The notes under the pieces were generated by a model. The model worked only from the letters and a program-made list of their open reading frames with translations, searched no databases and had not been told where the DNA came from. Below, piece after piece: positions 43,500 to 53,034 of a DNA stretch of 64,000 bases (positions within the stretch are counted from its first letter, which is position 1; each line of letters begins with the position of its first letter). Origin of the DNA: Psychrobacillus sp042945595 (GTDB lineage: Bacteria; Bacillota; Bacilli; Bacillales_A; Planococcaceae); assembly GCF_042945595.1 (NCBI RefSeq), contig NZ_CP168493.1:868001-932000 (forward strand), given 5' to 3'. The translations under genes and the position numbers were made by a program.

Positions 43500-46004
43500 A
43501 TGAAACAAAAACTGCTTTACTTTTTAATTCTTTTTGCAATTGTCACTGGTGCGCTATTTCAACCAAATCAAGCGGAGGCGCAAACAACGAATGTTTATTG
43601 GGACGGTATTTTAATGGTGCCTGGTCAAGTAGGTAAAATTAAAGTAATAAAGCCGATTAATCTATGGAAACGCACTTCGAACGGATTAGTTTTTGAAAGA
43701 GTTTTAAAAGTAGGCGAACAATATAGAGTGTATCGCTATGATGACCTATACGGTGGTCAATATGGACTTGGCGGTAATATGTATATTACTAAAATTGCTG
43801 GTTATGTAGAATATAAGACGCCGTCCAAAGCGAAATTAAACGAGCTTGCAAATGCACAAGGAACCACTTTGCCAGGAACAAATAACTCATCTCAGTTATT
43901 CCCTACTGAAACTACTCCAATTCTTACAGGTGGTAAAGTTTTGAGTCAAACAATTACTCAACTCGCTCCGGGAGTTCGGAAGAAATACTTCGATATAGAT
44001 GGGGCAATTGGTGCTCAAAATCTATTTGTAATTGAATATGATGGTAAAACTGCTAATATCGAACTAAAAACAGAACTTGCAAAAGATCAATTAATTGGAT
44101 TAGAAACAACATCTTCTCAAGCGAATAGCGTGGAACAAAGTGAGTCATATCATGTTGTTGCTGGAGTGAACGCTGATTATTTCGATAGCCAGGGGCAGCC
44201 TATCGATTTAATGATGATGGACGGATTCATTGTGTCAACACCACAAACAGCTGTGAATGAATTAGCGGTTTTAGGTATTAAAGCAGATGGTAAAGCAATC
44301 ATTGGAGCTCCTCAAGTAACGATGAATATTACTGTCAACGGGCAACAATCTTATGCTATTAATTCTGTTAATAGAAAAAGATTGGCAAATAATTTAGTCG
44401 TTTATACAAGAGATTATGCAGCATCCACAAATACAAATGAACTTGGTACAGAAGTAAGGGTAAAAGTGGAATCTGGCAAGTTGAATGGAAAAGAAACTTT
44501 AGTGGGAACTGTCATTGGAAATGTCACAGGTTCAGGAAATGCTACCTTAAACAAAAGTGAAATCATTTTATCTGGGCATAACTTAGCAAGTCAGTTTTTA
44601 CAAAGTGTACAAGTTGGCGACAAAATAGAAATACAAACTAGCTTTTCGCCAGCGGAATGGAATGATGTGCGTGAAGCAGTAAGTGGACGTTATCACTTGG
44701 TGAAAAATGGTGCAATACAAACGATTAATGTTGCAGGGGTTGCGCCTCGGACAGCGGTAGGTGTTAAAAAAGATGGAAGCATCTTTACTGCAGTTATCGA
44801 CGGAAGATCAAACGATAGTAAAGGATTAACTTTACAAAATACTGCTAAACTAATGAAAGATTTAGGGGCAAACTATGCGATGACATTCGACGGAGGGGGT
44901 TCTTCAACGGTTGTTACTAGAGAACTAGGTGATAGTAAAGTTACTGTGCAAAACACCCCTTCTGATGGATTTGAACGATCGGTTTCTAACTCACTATTAT
45001 TCATCAGTACTTATAAAACTAGTGCGTTAGCTACAATCGCACCAAAATCTGCTGTCTTAGAACTATTCCAAGGAGCTACTTACACAAATTTATCCGTTCC
45101 TGTTAAAGGGATCGATTCCTATATGAATCCAGTAGCTGTGTCAGGGAACGGAACTGTAACTTCTTCCGCATTAACGACAAATGGAGGCAAACAAGTTGTT
45201 TCCGCTGCTCCAGGAGCATATACAGGAGTGGTAACGTATAGTGGAAAAACAACGAATATCCAAATAAAAGTTACAAATACTTTAGATAGTATTGTACCTT
45301 CAGAGACCTATTTGCAAGTACAAAAAGGGCAAACGATCCAACTTTCTGCAAAAGGGATGAAAAATGGACAAGCTGTCTTGGAAGAAGCATCTGCATTTAA
45401 TTGGACTTCTAATGCAGGTACAGTTCAAGGGAACGGTAAATTTACAGCACAAAATAAAGATGGTAGTGGAGTAATCACGGTGAATTACGGTTCGAACTCG
45501 CTCACTATCCCAGTAATTGTTGGAGAAATGGCTCCTATAATATTAGAATCTTTTAATAAAGGTATTTTTAATTATGAAGCAAAAGGTGATCGAGTAAAAT
45601 CAGTATCGATTCAAGAAGTGACGAATGAGCGTGATGGAACAAAAGCGATTAAACTCGTGTACGACTTTACGAATACAGCAGGGACATCTGGGGCATACGT
45701 AAGTGCCAAGACGAATTTAACTATCAGTACCCCTCCGAAAAAGATTGGAATGTGGGTAAAAGGTGATGGAAATGGAAATTGGTTAAGAGCACAGTTAGTA
45801 GATGCGACAGGAAAAGTAATACTGCTTGATTTTGATAAAAATTTAAATTGGACGGGCTGGAAGTTTGTTGAGGCGACGGTACCAACTGGATTATCATACC
45901 CACTTAAGATGGATCTACCAATTCGTTATATGCAAACTGAAGACGTCAATAAAACAAAAGGAGAAATAATTATCGACGATATCCAAGCAATTTATAAAGA
46001 TTAA
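43500..46004 (+). CDS. Secreted phosphodiester glycosidase (NAGPA domain) with C-terminal accessory domains
   Basis: This 834-residue exported protein has a signal peptide at about 1-27 (AEA-Q). An N-terminal region of about 90 residues follows. The phosphodiester-glycosidase domain spans about 150-510, with GVNADYFD, PRTAVGVKKDG, AVIDGRS and the signature FDGGGSSTVV. About residues 520-680 hold two Ig/BIG2-like segments. The C-terminal about 150 residues look like a jelly-roll carbohydrate-binding domain (MWVKGDGNGNWLRAQLVD...IIIDDIQAIY). NAGPA enzymes cleave sugar-phosphodiester bonds; bacterial members act on teichoic-acid-like polymers or glycans. AAAGGAGA supports the ATG, though with 11-base spacing; an ATG 27 bases earlier is the alternative. 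It adjoins SecA2 and the polymer cluster. Confidence 0.82.
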   Translation: MKQKLLYFLILFAIVTGALFQPNQAEAQTTNVYWDGILMVPGQVGKIKVIKPINLWKRTSNGLVFERVLKVGEQYRVYRYDDLYGGQYGLGGNMYITKIAGYVEYKTPSKAKLNELANAQGTTLPGTNNSSQLFPTETTPILTGGKVLSQTITQLAPGVRKKYFDIDGAIGAQNLFVIEYDGKTANIELKTELAKDQLIGLETTSSQANSVEQSESYHVVAGVNADYFDSQGQPIDLMMMDGFIVSTPQTAVNELAVLGIKADGKAIIGAPQVTMNITVNGQQSYAINSVNRKRLANNLVVYTRDYAASTNTNELGTEVRVKVESGKLNGKETLVGTVIGNVTGSGNATLNKSEIILSGHNLASQFLQSVQVGDKIEIQTSFSPAEWNDVREAVSGRYHLVKNGAIQTINVAGVAPRTAVGVKKDGSIFTAVIDGRSNDSKGLTLQNTAKLMKDLGANYAMTFDGGGSSTVVTRELGDSKVTVQNTPSDGFERSVSNSLLFISTYKTSALATIAPKSAVLELFQGATYTNLSVPVKGIDSYMNPVAVSGNGTVTSSALTTNGGKQVVSAAPGAYTGVVTYSGKTTNIQIKVTNTLDSIVPSETYLQVQKGQTIQLSAKGMKNGQAVLEEASAFNWTSNAGTVQGNGKFTAQNKDGSGVITVNYGSNSLTIPVIVGEMAPIILESFNKGIFNYEAKGDRVKSVSIQEVTNERDGTKAIKLVYDFTNTAGTSGAYVSAKTNLTISTPPKKIGMWVKGDGNGNWLRAQLVDATGKVILLDFDKNLNWTGWKFVEATVPTGLSYPLKMDLPIRYMQTEDVNKTKGEIIIDDIQAIYKD

Positions 46005-46095
46005 TTGTAAGTAAAAAGGTCTATTTATTGCAGTGACTTTGGATATGTGCTAACGTAATTGGTAAGGATTTAGAGCTAACTGTGGAGGGAAATAC

Positions 46096-46509
46096 ATGAC
46101 TTCGGAAGAAAAAAATAAGGGGAAAATTAATTCGCCTAATTCTTTAACAGAAGAACAAGCCCCAAAGGTTATTGGCTATTATAAACGTCAAGCTTGGGCA
46201 TTAAAAGTATTTGATAAAATCGATCAAGACAATGTAGTTGCGGATGGTACTAATGTAATACTTGCTTCTTCTATTATCCAATCCACAAACAATTTGTATT
46301 TTCCTGCTTTCATGCGTATAAATACAAAAGAAGAAGGCAAAGTGGTTGGAGCTTATTTAATCATAGAAGAAGACGATAGTTTTCAGTTATTACCTCTAGA
46401 AAGAGCTTTAGAAGAATTACAAATGAATGAATTGCTTCCATTCAAATATCGAACACTGGGTCAAATTGACGGCGATAAGTATCAAGTTAACTGGCCAGAC
46501 TTTTCGTGA
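46096..46509 (+). CDS. Uncharacterised 137-residue cytoplasmic protein
   Basis: The protein starts MTSEEKNKGKINSPNSL with GGAGGG about seven bases upstream. After a polar N-terminal stretch of about 25 residues it has a compact alpha/beta-looking core (KVIGYYKRQAWALKVFDKI, AYLIIEEDDSFQLLPL). It has no signal peptide, membrane helix or metal motif, and I do not recognise its family. It follows the phosphodiester-glycosidase gene by 91 bases and ends in a strong terminator, so it probably closes the 41.2-46.5 kb transcription unit. Confidence 0.6.
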   Translation: MTSEEKNKGKINSPNSLTEEQAPKVIGYYKRQAWALKVFDKIDQDNVVADGTNVILASSIIQSTNNLYFPAFMRINTKEEGKVVGAYLIIEEDDSFQLLPLERALEELQMNELLPFKYRTLGQIDGDKYQVNWPDFS

Positions 46510-46566
46510 AAACCCGTAGTTTACTAAGTAATTAACATCAAAAGAAATGCGCTGTTTATTTTGGTA

Positions 46567-46617
46567 TAGAAAAGACTGATTTTCGCTAATAATGAAGCGA
46601 AAAGTCAGTCTTTTCTT
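46567..46617 (+). terminator. Strong terminator ending the secA2-linked unit
   Basis: AAAAGACTGATTTTCGCT pairs with AGCGAAAAGTCAGTCTTTTC, with a T/C-rich tail. It separates the surface-protein unit from the glycopolymer cluster. Confidence 0.85.
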
Positions 46618-46754
46618 TCTTTATATTAAACTTGGTTACAACTCTCTTTTTATAGTATAATCATTAATTGAAGAAACTTTAATATTGCTAACACGTCTAT
46701 TAATGAAGAACATACTAATTACTAATATTAAATAAAAAGACAAGGATGATATTT

Positions 46755-47819
46755 TTGGATATAAAATTACTTCTTGCTTTTATCGTATCACTGGTAACCG
46801 CAATTGCTGTTACACCACTTGTTATAAAACTGGCACATAAAATAGGAGCTGTAGATAAACCTTCGGAACGAAAAGTTCATCAAAATGTGATGCCTAGATT
46901 AGGTGGTCTTGCAATATTTATTGCGGTAACTGTAGGATATTTTGTGGCAGGATTATATGAAGCAAAAATTAATGGAATAATTGTGGGTGCATTGATCATC
47001 GTTGTTTTGGGAATAATAGATGATAAGTATGAAATTTCTGCGAAAGTTAAATTAGCAGGCCAAATACTTGCTGCCTGTGCAGTAATGGGTAGTGGTTTGA
47101 CAATTCAAGTATTAAATATTCCATTTTTAGGTGTATTTGATCTAGGTATTTTTTCATATGTAGTTACTTTACTATGGATTTTAGCTATAACAAATGCGAT
47201 TAACTTAATTGATGGTTTAGATGGATTATCTGCTGGTATTTCTTCCATTGTATTTGCAAGTATTGCTTTTCTAGCATTTTCTGGAGATAAAATGTTGATA
47301 TTAACACTCTCTTTAGTTTTATTAGGAAGTACACTTGGGTTTTTATTCCATAACTTTTATCCGGCAAAGATTTTTATGGGAGATACTGGATCCATGTTTT
47401 TAGGATACTCTATTGCCATATTATCCTTACTAGGATTGTTTAAGAGTGTAACATTGTTTAGCTTTGTTGTACCAGTTATGATTTTAGGTGTACCGATATT
47501 TGATACCTCGTTTGCGATTATTCGTAGGCTTGTAAATAGAAAGCCCATATCCGTTGCGGATAAATCGCATTTACATCATCGATTGTTAGCGCTCGGATTA
47601 ACACATCGAGATACTGTGTTAGTAATATATGGTTTTGGTTTGATATTTAGTATCTCAGCGATTACATTTGAAACATTAACGTTAAGATGGGCAATTTTCA
47701 TTGTTGTTTTTATTTTAATAGCATTTGAAATTGTTGCAGAAAAAATTGGCCTCGTAAATGACGAGTATCGACCAATAATAGCTGTTTTCCGTAAGGTTGT
47801 TGGGTATAAGCGCAACTAG
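46755..47819 (+). CDS. tagO: Undecaprenyl-phosphate GlcNAc-1-phosphate transferase (WecA/TagO family)
   Basis: This polytopic membrane enzyme starts polymer synthesis by moving GlcNAc-1-P (or a related sugar phosphate) from UDP-sugar to undecaprenyl phosphate. The 354-residue protein carries DKPSERKVHQNVMPRLGG, GIIDDKYEIS (Asp-Asp), NLIDGLDGLSAG, KIFMGDTGSMFLGY and the His motif SHLHHRLLALG. AAGGA suits the TTG start; an ATG nine bases earlier has no ribosome site. It is the first gene of the long cluster. It might also serve wall teichoic acid if no other copy exists. Confidence 0.92.
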   Translation: MDIKLLLAFIVSLVTAIAVTPLVIKLAHKIGAVDKPSERKVHQNVMPRLGGLAIFIAVTVGYFVAGLYEAKINGIIVGALIIVVLGIIDDKYEISAKVKLAGQILAACAVMGSGLTIQVLNIPFLGVFDLGIFSYVVTLLWILAITNAINLIDGLDGLSAGISSIVFASIAFLAFSGDKMLILTLSLVLLGSTLGFLFHNFYPAKIFMGDTGSMFLGYSIAILSLLGLFKSVTLFSFVVPVMILGVPIFDTSFAIIRRLVNRKPISVADKSHLHHRLLALGLTHRDTVLVIYGFGLIFSISAITFETLTLRWAIFIVVFILIAFEIVAEKIGLVNDEYRPIIAVFRKVVGYKRN

Positions 47820-47959
47820 CTTTTGACTGAAGACAAGTGTTTTCAAGTCAGTCAGAGATGTCCACTAATTATTTTAGAGCATTCTAGAACTTAGGGATTT
47901 TGTGCTTTTCACATAATAATATTTATTAAATAATTCATTGAATGGTTGGTGTAAACGAG
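47820..47959. other. Intergenic gap with no gene
   Basis: AT-rich, about 140 bases. A possible short hairpin (GACTGAAGACAAG...CAAGTCAGTC) follows the TagO-like gene. Nothing else is seen. Confidence 0.3.
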
Positions 47960-49075
47960 ATGAAAGTCCCAATGTTAGATTTATCCGAGCAATATTCATA
48001 TTTAAAAAGTGAAGTATTAGAAGCGCTAGATAGTGTTATGAGTAGTTCCCAATTTATTTTAGGTAATAACGTGAAGAAACTGGAAGCTGATATAGCTAAG
48101 TATAGTCATGTTTCTCATGGTATTGGTTGTGGAAATGGTAGTGATGCAATTCATATTGCCCTACAAGCAGCGGGTATTGGTGCTGGAGATCAAGTAATTA
48201 CGACACCATTTACATTTTTTGCAACAGGTGGAGCAATTGTAAGAGCTGGAGCAACTCCAGTTTATGCGGATATTGACCCAGTTTCCTTTAATCTAGATCC
48301 TAACGAAATTGAAAAACATATTACAGATAAAACGAAAGCGATTATTCCGGTTCATTTATATGGACAAATGTCAGATATGGTAAGCATTCGTGAAATTGCT
48401 GATAAACATAACTTAATAGTTATCGAAGACGCAGCTCAAGCGATCGGTGCAAGACAAGGAGAGTTTACAGTAGGTGAATTAGGGGATGCAGCAACATATA
48501 GTTTCTTCCCAACTAAAAACCTTGGTGCTTATGGTGACGCTGGAATGGTTATTACAAACAATGACGATATTGCTGAAAAGAGTAAAGTTATTCGAGTACA
48601 CGGTAGTAAACCAAAATACTACCATCATGTCCTTGGCTACAACAGTCGTTTAGATGAAATGCAGGCGGCAATATTAAATGTTAAGTTTCCTCATTTAGAC
48701 AAATGGGGTGAACAACGTAGAAAACATGCAGACTTTTACACAAGTTTACTAAATGAAAAAGTGTCTGAGTTTGTGCAACCACCTGTAAAAGTAAAAGGAT
48801 TCTATCATGTGTTCCATCAATACACGATATTGACAGATCGTCGTGATGAATTACAAGCTTATTTGAATGAAAACGGTGTATCTACAATGATTTATTATCC
48901 ACTACCATTGCACCTTCAGCCTGTTTTTGAAAACTTAGGGTATAAAAAAGGAGACTTCCCTAAAGCGGAAAAAGCTGCAAATGAAGCTCTATCTTTACCG
49001 ATGTTCCCAGAGTTAAAAGAAGAACAACAAACTTATGTGGTTGAAAAAATTGCTGAGTTTTTTGCTAAAAAATAA
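47960..49075 (+). CDS. DegT/DnrJ/EryC1 sugar aminotransferase, WbpE-like
   Basis: This 371-residue PLP enzyme transfers an amino group to a keto-sugar nucleotide. Typical segments are GCGNGSDAIHIALQAAGI, TTPFTFFATGGAI, PVHLYGQMSDM, IEDAAQAIGA and the PLP lysine in FPTKNLGAYGDAG. In the WbpA-B-E-D-I pathway this step makes UDP-2-acetamido-3-amino-glucuronic acid from the 3-keto sugar. The other four pathway enzymes are in the same cluster, which supports this role over N- or viosamine-type reactions. A GGTG lies eight bases before the chosen ATG; an ATG 18 bases upstream is possible. Confidence 0.87.
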   Translation: MKVPMLDLSEQYSYLKSEVLEALDSVMSSSQFILGNNVKKLEADIAKYSHVSHGIGCGNGSDAIHIALQAAGIGAGDQVITTPFTFFATGGAIVRAGATPVYADIDPVSFNLDPNEIEKHITDKTKAIIPVHLYGQMSDMVSIREIADKHNLIVIEDAAQAIGARQGEFTVGELGDAATYSFFPTKNLGAYGDAGMVITNNDDIAEKSKVIRVHGSKPKYYHHVLGYNSRLDEMQAAILNVKFPHLDKWGEQRRKHADFYTSLLNEKVSEFVQPPVKVKGFYHVFHQYTILTDRRDELQAYLNENGVSTMIYYPLPLHLQPVFENLGYKKGDFPKAEKAANEALSLPMFPELKEEQQTYVVEKIAEFFAKK

Positions 49076-49147
49076 TGAAATGGTGAATCGGTAGAGGGGG
49101 ACGTGTATACGTTTCCCTCTACCTGCCTGTATTGAAGGAGAAGTGTA

Positions 49148-49885
49148 ATGACAGAGAATAAGAGTTACAAATTATATGATTCATTAGAATTCTTTTGGAA
49201 AAAGAAGATTTGGTTTATTATTATTCCAATAATTGTGGCTATACTAGGATTTCTAGGTTCTATGTTAATTCCTAAGGACGGTGACTATGTAGGAAAAAGC
49301 ACCGTATTTACGGGATCTGTGAAATTAGAGGCACTAACAAATCCTGAACATATTATGACTATGTACGGAAAGCATTTTACGGGAAAAACAGAAGTATTTG
49401 TTCCAACTAGAAGTTATATTAAAACAGAAACTTATGGGAATAATAAAGAAGAAGTAACAAAAGAACTTACTCAATTCAATGATCAATTATTGGGTGCATT
49501 AATGGCACAAAACAACAGAATTATTGAAGGTACTGAAAAATATGCGAAAGCTCAGGCGGAGCGAATAGAAACGTTAAAAACTACAATTGAAGCTTATAAA
49601 ATGGCTTTGGCAAACACCGATAATGTAACGATAAACATTAATTATTCTATGTTGTTAAGTTCAGCTGAAATGGATTTAACGAATGCATTGGCAACGGAAC
49701 AACGAGTAAGAAATGATATTCTTGTATTTGAGCATCCTGCTCTTGCGAATGTTTACGTTGTAAAAACAAAATCATATGGCTTAGAAGGCACAATTGCTGG
49801 ATTTATCTTCGGGATTTTATTAACCCTATTTATTTTATCTTTATGGAAATATATTTTAGAAGCAAGAGGGAGTAAAAGAGCATGA
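49148..49885 (+). CDS. Wzz/chain-length-determinant-like membrane protein
   Basis: This 245-residue protein has a membrane segment at about 22-40 and another at about 213-235 flanking an extracytoplasmic helical region with Gln/Glu-rich heptads, the usual Wzz/polysaccharide-co-polymerase layout. No tyrosine kinase domain is fused or adjacent. It probably sets chain length with the Wzy-like polymerase at 57215. GAAGGAGAAG precedes the ATG, and the stop overlaps the next gene by four bases. The sequence itself is weakly conserved, so the call rests partly on topology and context. Confidence 0.72.
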   Translation: MTENKSYKLYDSLEFFWKKKIWFIIIPIIVAILGFLGSMLIPKDGDYVGKSTVFTGSVKLEALTNPEHIMTMYGKHFTGKTEVFVPTRSYIKTETYGNNKEEVTKELTQFNDQLLGALMAQNNRIIEGTEKYAKAQAERIETLKTTIEAYKMALANTDNVTININYSMLLSSAEMDLTNALATEQRVRNDILVFEHPALANVYVVKTKSYGLEGTIAGFIFGILLTLFILSLWKYILEARGSKRA

Positions 49886-50895
49886 TTCAATTTGCAATTG
49901 TAGGTATGGGTTTCATCGCAGATAAACATATAGCTGCTATTCGCAATACAGAAGGTGCAAACCTATTTGCCATTTGTGATAACAACCCTGATCGTTTAAC
50001 AGTAGACGATGATAATGTATTAAAGTATACGGACTTAGAAAAAATGCTATCGGACAATCCCGAAATTGATGTTGTGAATATTTGTGTACCATCCGGTCTT
50101 CACGCAAGTTTGACGAAGATTGTTGCGAAATATAAGAAACATATTATTACGGAAAAACCAATGGCACTAAATTCTGCGGATGCGAAAGAAATGATGGAAT
50201 TAGCTGAAAAAGAAGGCGTAAAGCTTGCTATCGTACATCCAAATCGTTATCGTCCGGCAATTATGGAAGTTCGTAAATTAATGGATGCAGAAAAATTCGG
50301 TAAGTTAAGTCACGCAAATGCAACGGTTCGATGGAATAGAGGTCAAGAATATTACGACCAAGCTCCATGGAGAGGTACGAAGAAGTTTGATGGTGGCGTG
50401 TTGATGAATCAGGCAATACATAATTTAGACTTACTTCTTTGGTTTATGGGTCCAGTGAAATCTGTTCAAGGTATGGTAGCGACGAGGTTCCGCGATATAG
50501 AAACAGAAGATGTTGCAACAGGGCTAATCGAATTTGAAAGCGGAGCACTTGGTGTTGTAGAAGCAGCAACGACGATTTATCCTCAAAATTTAGAAGAATC
50601 TCTTTCCATTTTTGGTGAAACAGCTAGCGTGAAAGTTAGTGGGAGAAATGCTTTATTCATCGAAACATGGGATGTTGAAGGAGTTAAAGAAGAGGAAGTC
50701 GAAGCACTTAAAGCGAATATACAAAATGAGCCTTGGGGCAAAAAAGGTCATGACTGTATTATCGAAGATATGGTAGCTGCTATAAAAGAAAATAGAGAGC
50801 CTGCAGTGACTGGGTTAGACGGTTATAACCCAGTTCGTTTAATCGAAGCAATTATTGAGTCATCTGAAACAGGGAAACGTATCACATTTTCATAA
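49882..50895 (+). CDS. Gfo/Idh/MocA oxidoreductase, WbpB-like UDP-GlcNAcA 3-dehydrogenase
   Basis: This 337-residue NAD(P)-dependent enzyme has an N-terminal Rossmann fold (FAIVGMGFIADKHIAAI), the active-site ITEKPMALN motif, HPNRYRP, and a FDGGVLMNQAIHNLDLLLWF segment typical of WbpB/WlbA. It is expected to oxidise C3 of UDP-2-acetamido-2-deoxyglucuronic acid, giving the keto sugar used by the WbpE-like aminotransferase. It overlaps the Wzz-like gene by four bases. The next gene encodes the dehydrogenase that makes its substrate. Confidence 0.88.
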   Translation: MIQFAIVGMGFIADKHIAAIRNTEGANLFAICDNNPDRLTVDDDNVLKYTDLEKMLSDNPEIDVVNICVPSGLHASLTKIVAKYKKHIITEKPMALNSADAKEMMELAEKEGVKLAIVHPNRYRPAIMEVRKLMDAEKFGKLSHANATVRWNRGQEYYDQAPWRGTKKFDGGVLMNQAIHNLDLLLWFMGPVKSVQGMVATRFRDIETEDVATGLIEFESGALGVVEAATTIYPQNLEESLSIFGETASVKVSGRNALFIETWDVEGVKEEEVEALKANIQNEPWGKKGHDCIIEDMVAAIKENREPAVTGLDGYNPVRLIEAIIESSETGKRITFS

Positions 50896-50969
50896 CATGA
50901 AAAGTGGCGATGATTAGGCAATTGCTATGTAAAATTTATACAATCTGATTGACAATTAAAGGAGAGACA

Positions 50970-52289
50970 ATGATGTCTACATATTATGAGGAATTATTAG
51001 CAAAAATTGAAAATCGTACCGCGGTAATTGGTGTAGTTGGGTTAGGCTATGTTGGATTACCACTTTCGGTTGAAAAAGCAAAAGCTGGATACACAGTTAT
51101 TGGTTTTGACGTACAAGAATCTAAAGTAGAACAAGTAAATAAAGGCATTAACTACATTGGTGACGTCGTAGATCATGATTTGAAAGATATGGTGGAGTCA
51201 GGTCACTTAAGAGCTTCTTCCGATTACGGTTCTATTACTGCAGTGGATGCAGTAGCTATTTGTGTACCAACTCCATTAGATATTTATCAACAACCAGATA
51301 CATCATACGTAGAAAGTTCTGTGCATGAAATCGCAAAATATGCAAAAAAAGGAACTTTAGTAGTTCTTGAATCAACAACATACCCAGGTACTACAGAAGA
51401 AATTATCCGCAAAGCATTAGAAGATCAAGGATTTATAGTAGGAGAAGATATTTTCATCGCGTATTCTCCTGAGAGAATAGATCCTGGTAACAAGAGCTTT
51501 AATACAAAAAACACACCAAAAGTAGTTGGTGGTATTACGGAAAAATGTACGAATGTAGCAGCAGCGCTTTATAGCAGTGTACTAGATAGTGATGTGCATA
51601 AGGTTTCAAGTCCAGCAATTGCTGAAATGGAAAAGATTTTTGAAAATACGTTCCGTCATATTAATATTGCACTTGCAAATGAGATGGCTATTCTTTGTGA
51701 AAAAATGGGAATCGACGTTTGGGAAGTAATTGATGCAGCAAAAACGAAACCATATGGCTTTATGGCGTTTTATCCAGGTCCAGGTTTAGGTGGACACTGT
51801 ATTCCAATCGATCCATTCTATTTAACTTGGAAAGCTAGAGAATATAACTACCATACAAAACTAATCGAATTAGCTGGTGAAATTAATAACTCGATGCCGG
51901 ATTATGTTATTACACGTGCAATGCAAATATTAAACGACGAAGGTAAAGCACTTCGTAATGCGAAAGTTCTTTTACTCGGCGTTGCTTATAAAAAAGACAT
52001 CGATGATATGCGTGAATCTCCATCATTAAAATTGATCGAATTACTTATTCAGCAAGGTGCTGATTTCAAATCAATCGACCCTCATGTAGGACAATTCAGA
52101 GTAAATGGTGAGACTTTAGAAACTTCTGAGTTAACAGATAAAATGCTTGAAGCAGCTGATATTGTCATTTTAGCAACAGATCATAGTTCATTTGACTATG
52201 CAAATATCGCGAAAAAATCAAAAGTAATTTTTGATACGCGTAATGCATTCAAAGGAATCGAAACTCCAAATCGTTATATCAAGCTATAA
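50970..52289 (+). CDS. UDP-N-acetylglucosamine 6-dehydrogenase, WbpA/WecC family
   Basis: This 439-residue NAD-dependent enzyme performs a two-step oxidation of C6 to a carboxylate. Visible are GVVGLGYVGLPL (Rossmann), VPTPLD, ESTTYPGTTE, YSPERIDPGNK, the GPGLGGHCIPIDP motif with the catalytic Cys, and GVAYKKDIDDMRESP in the C-terminal domain. In this cluster it most likely makes UDP-GlcNAcA, the first intermediate of the diacetamido-uronic-acid route. UDP-ManNAc or UDP-glucose as substrate cannot be fully excluded from motifs. AAAGGAGAG precedes an ATGATG pair. Confidence 0.9.
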   Translation: MMSTYYEELLAKIENRTAVIGVVGLGYVGLPLSVEKAKAGYTVIGFDVQESKVEQVNKGINYIGDVVDHDLKDMVESGHLRASSDYGSITAVDAVAICVPTPLDIYQQPDTSYVESSVHEIAKYAKKGTLVVLESTTYPGTTEEIIRKALEDQGFIVGEDIFIAYSPERIDPGNKSFNTKNTPKVVGGITEKCTNVAAALYSSVLDSDVHKVSSPAIAEMEKIFENTFRHINIALANEMAILCEKMGIDVWEVIDAAKTKPYGFMAFYPGPGLGGHCIPIDPFYLTWKAREYNYHTKLIELAGEINNSMPDYVITRAMQILNDEGKALRNAKVLLLGVAYKKDIDDMRESPSLKLIELLIQQGADFKSIDPHVGQFRVNGETLETSELTDKMLEAADIVILATDHSSFDYANIAKKSKVIFDTRNAFKGIETPNRYIKL

Positions 52290-52302
52290 GGGGGCTACGA
52301 AA

Positions 52303-53034
52303 ATGAACTTTATACATGAAACTGCTGAACTAGGTGAAAATACGACAGTTGGTCATTTCTCAGTAATTGAAGAAGGTGCGAAGATTGGTAACAATGTTCG
52401 CGTCGGAAATCGTGTAACCATTCATGCAGATTCTATTATCGGTGATGGTACAACGATTGATGATGGAGCAGTAGTCGGTAAACAACCAAAACCTGCAAAA
52501 ACAAGTACGATGCAAATTACGAAAGAAATTCCACCTCTTCAGCTAGGAAAAGAATGTACAATTGGTGCAAATACGATTGTTTATAGAGGCGCAATTATTG
52601 GTGAAAGTACATTAATAGCAGACCTGGCAACAGTTCGTGAAGATGTGGAGATTGGTTCTTTTGTTATCATTGGACGCAATGTTACTGTTGAAAACTTTGT
52701 AACAATTGGTAACCGAACGAAAATTCAATCTAACTCTTACATTACAGCTCATTCTACATTAGAAGATCATGTATTCATCGCACCTTGTGTGACAACGACA
52801 AATGATAACTTCATGGGTAGAACAGAAGCTCGTTTTGATAAGATCAAAGGTGCGATCGTAAAAAGAGGAGCTCGTGTTGGTGGTGCTTCTATTATTCTTC
52901 CTGGCATTACAATTGCAGAAGAAACTTTTGTAGCAGCGGGAGCAATCGTTACAAAAGATACAGAAGAAAAAACAGTGATTAAAGGGTTTCCGGCTAGATT
53001 CTTGAAAAATGTACCTGAGGAGGAACTACTCTAA
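52303..53034 (+). CDS. Left-handed beta-helix N-acetyltransferase, WbpD-like
   Basis: This 243-residue trimeric hexapeptide acyltransferase opens MNFIHETAELGENTTVGHFS, followed by many [LIV]-G-x-x-x-x turns and a C-terminal FVAAGAIVTKDTE segment. It should acetylate the 3-amino group of UDP-2-acetamido-3-amino-glucuronic acid. AAGGGGG lies eight bases before the ATG; earlier in-frame starts overlap the upstream gene without a ribosome site. It is tightly placed between the WbpA-like gene (13 bases) and the flippase gene (0 bases). Confidence 0.88.
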   Translation: MNFIHETAELGENTTVGHFSVIEEGAKIGNNVRVGNRVTIHADSIIGDGTTIDDGAVVGKQPKPAKTSTMQITKEIPPLQLGKECTIGANTIVYRGAIIGESTLIADLATVREDVEIGSFVIIGRNVTVENFVTIGNRTKIQSNSYITAHSTLEDHVFIAPCVTTTNDNFMGRTEARFDKIKGAIVKRGARVGGASIILPGITIAEETFVAAGAIVTKDTEEKTVIKGFPARFLKNVPEEELL

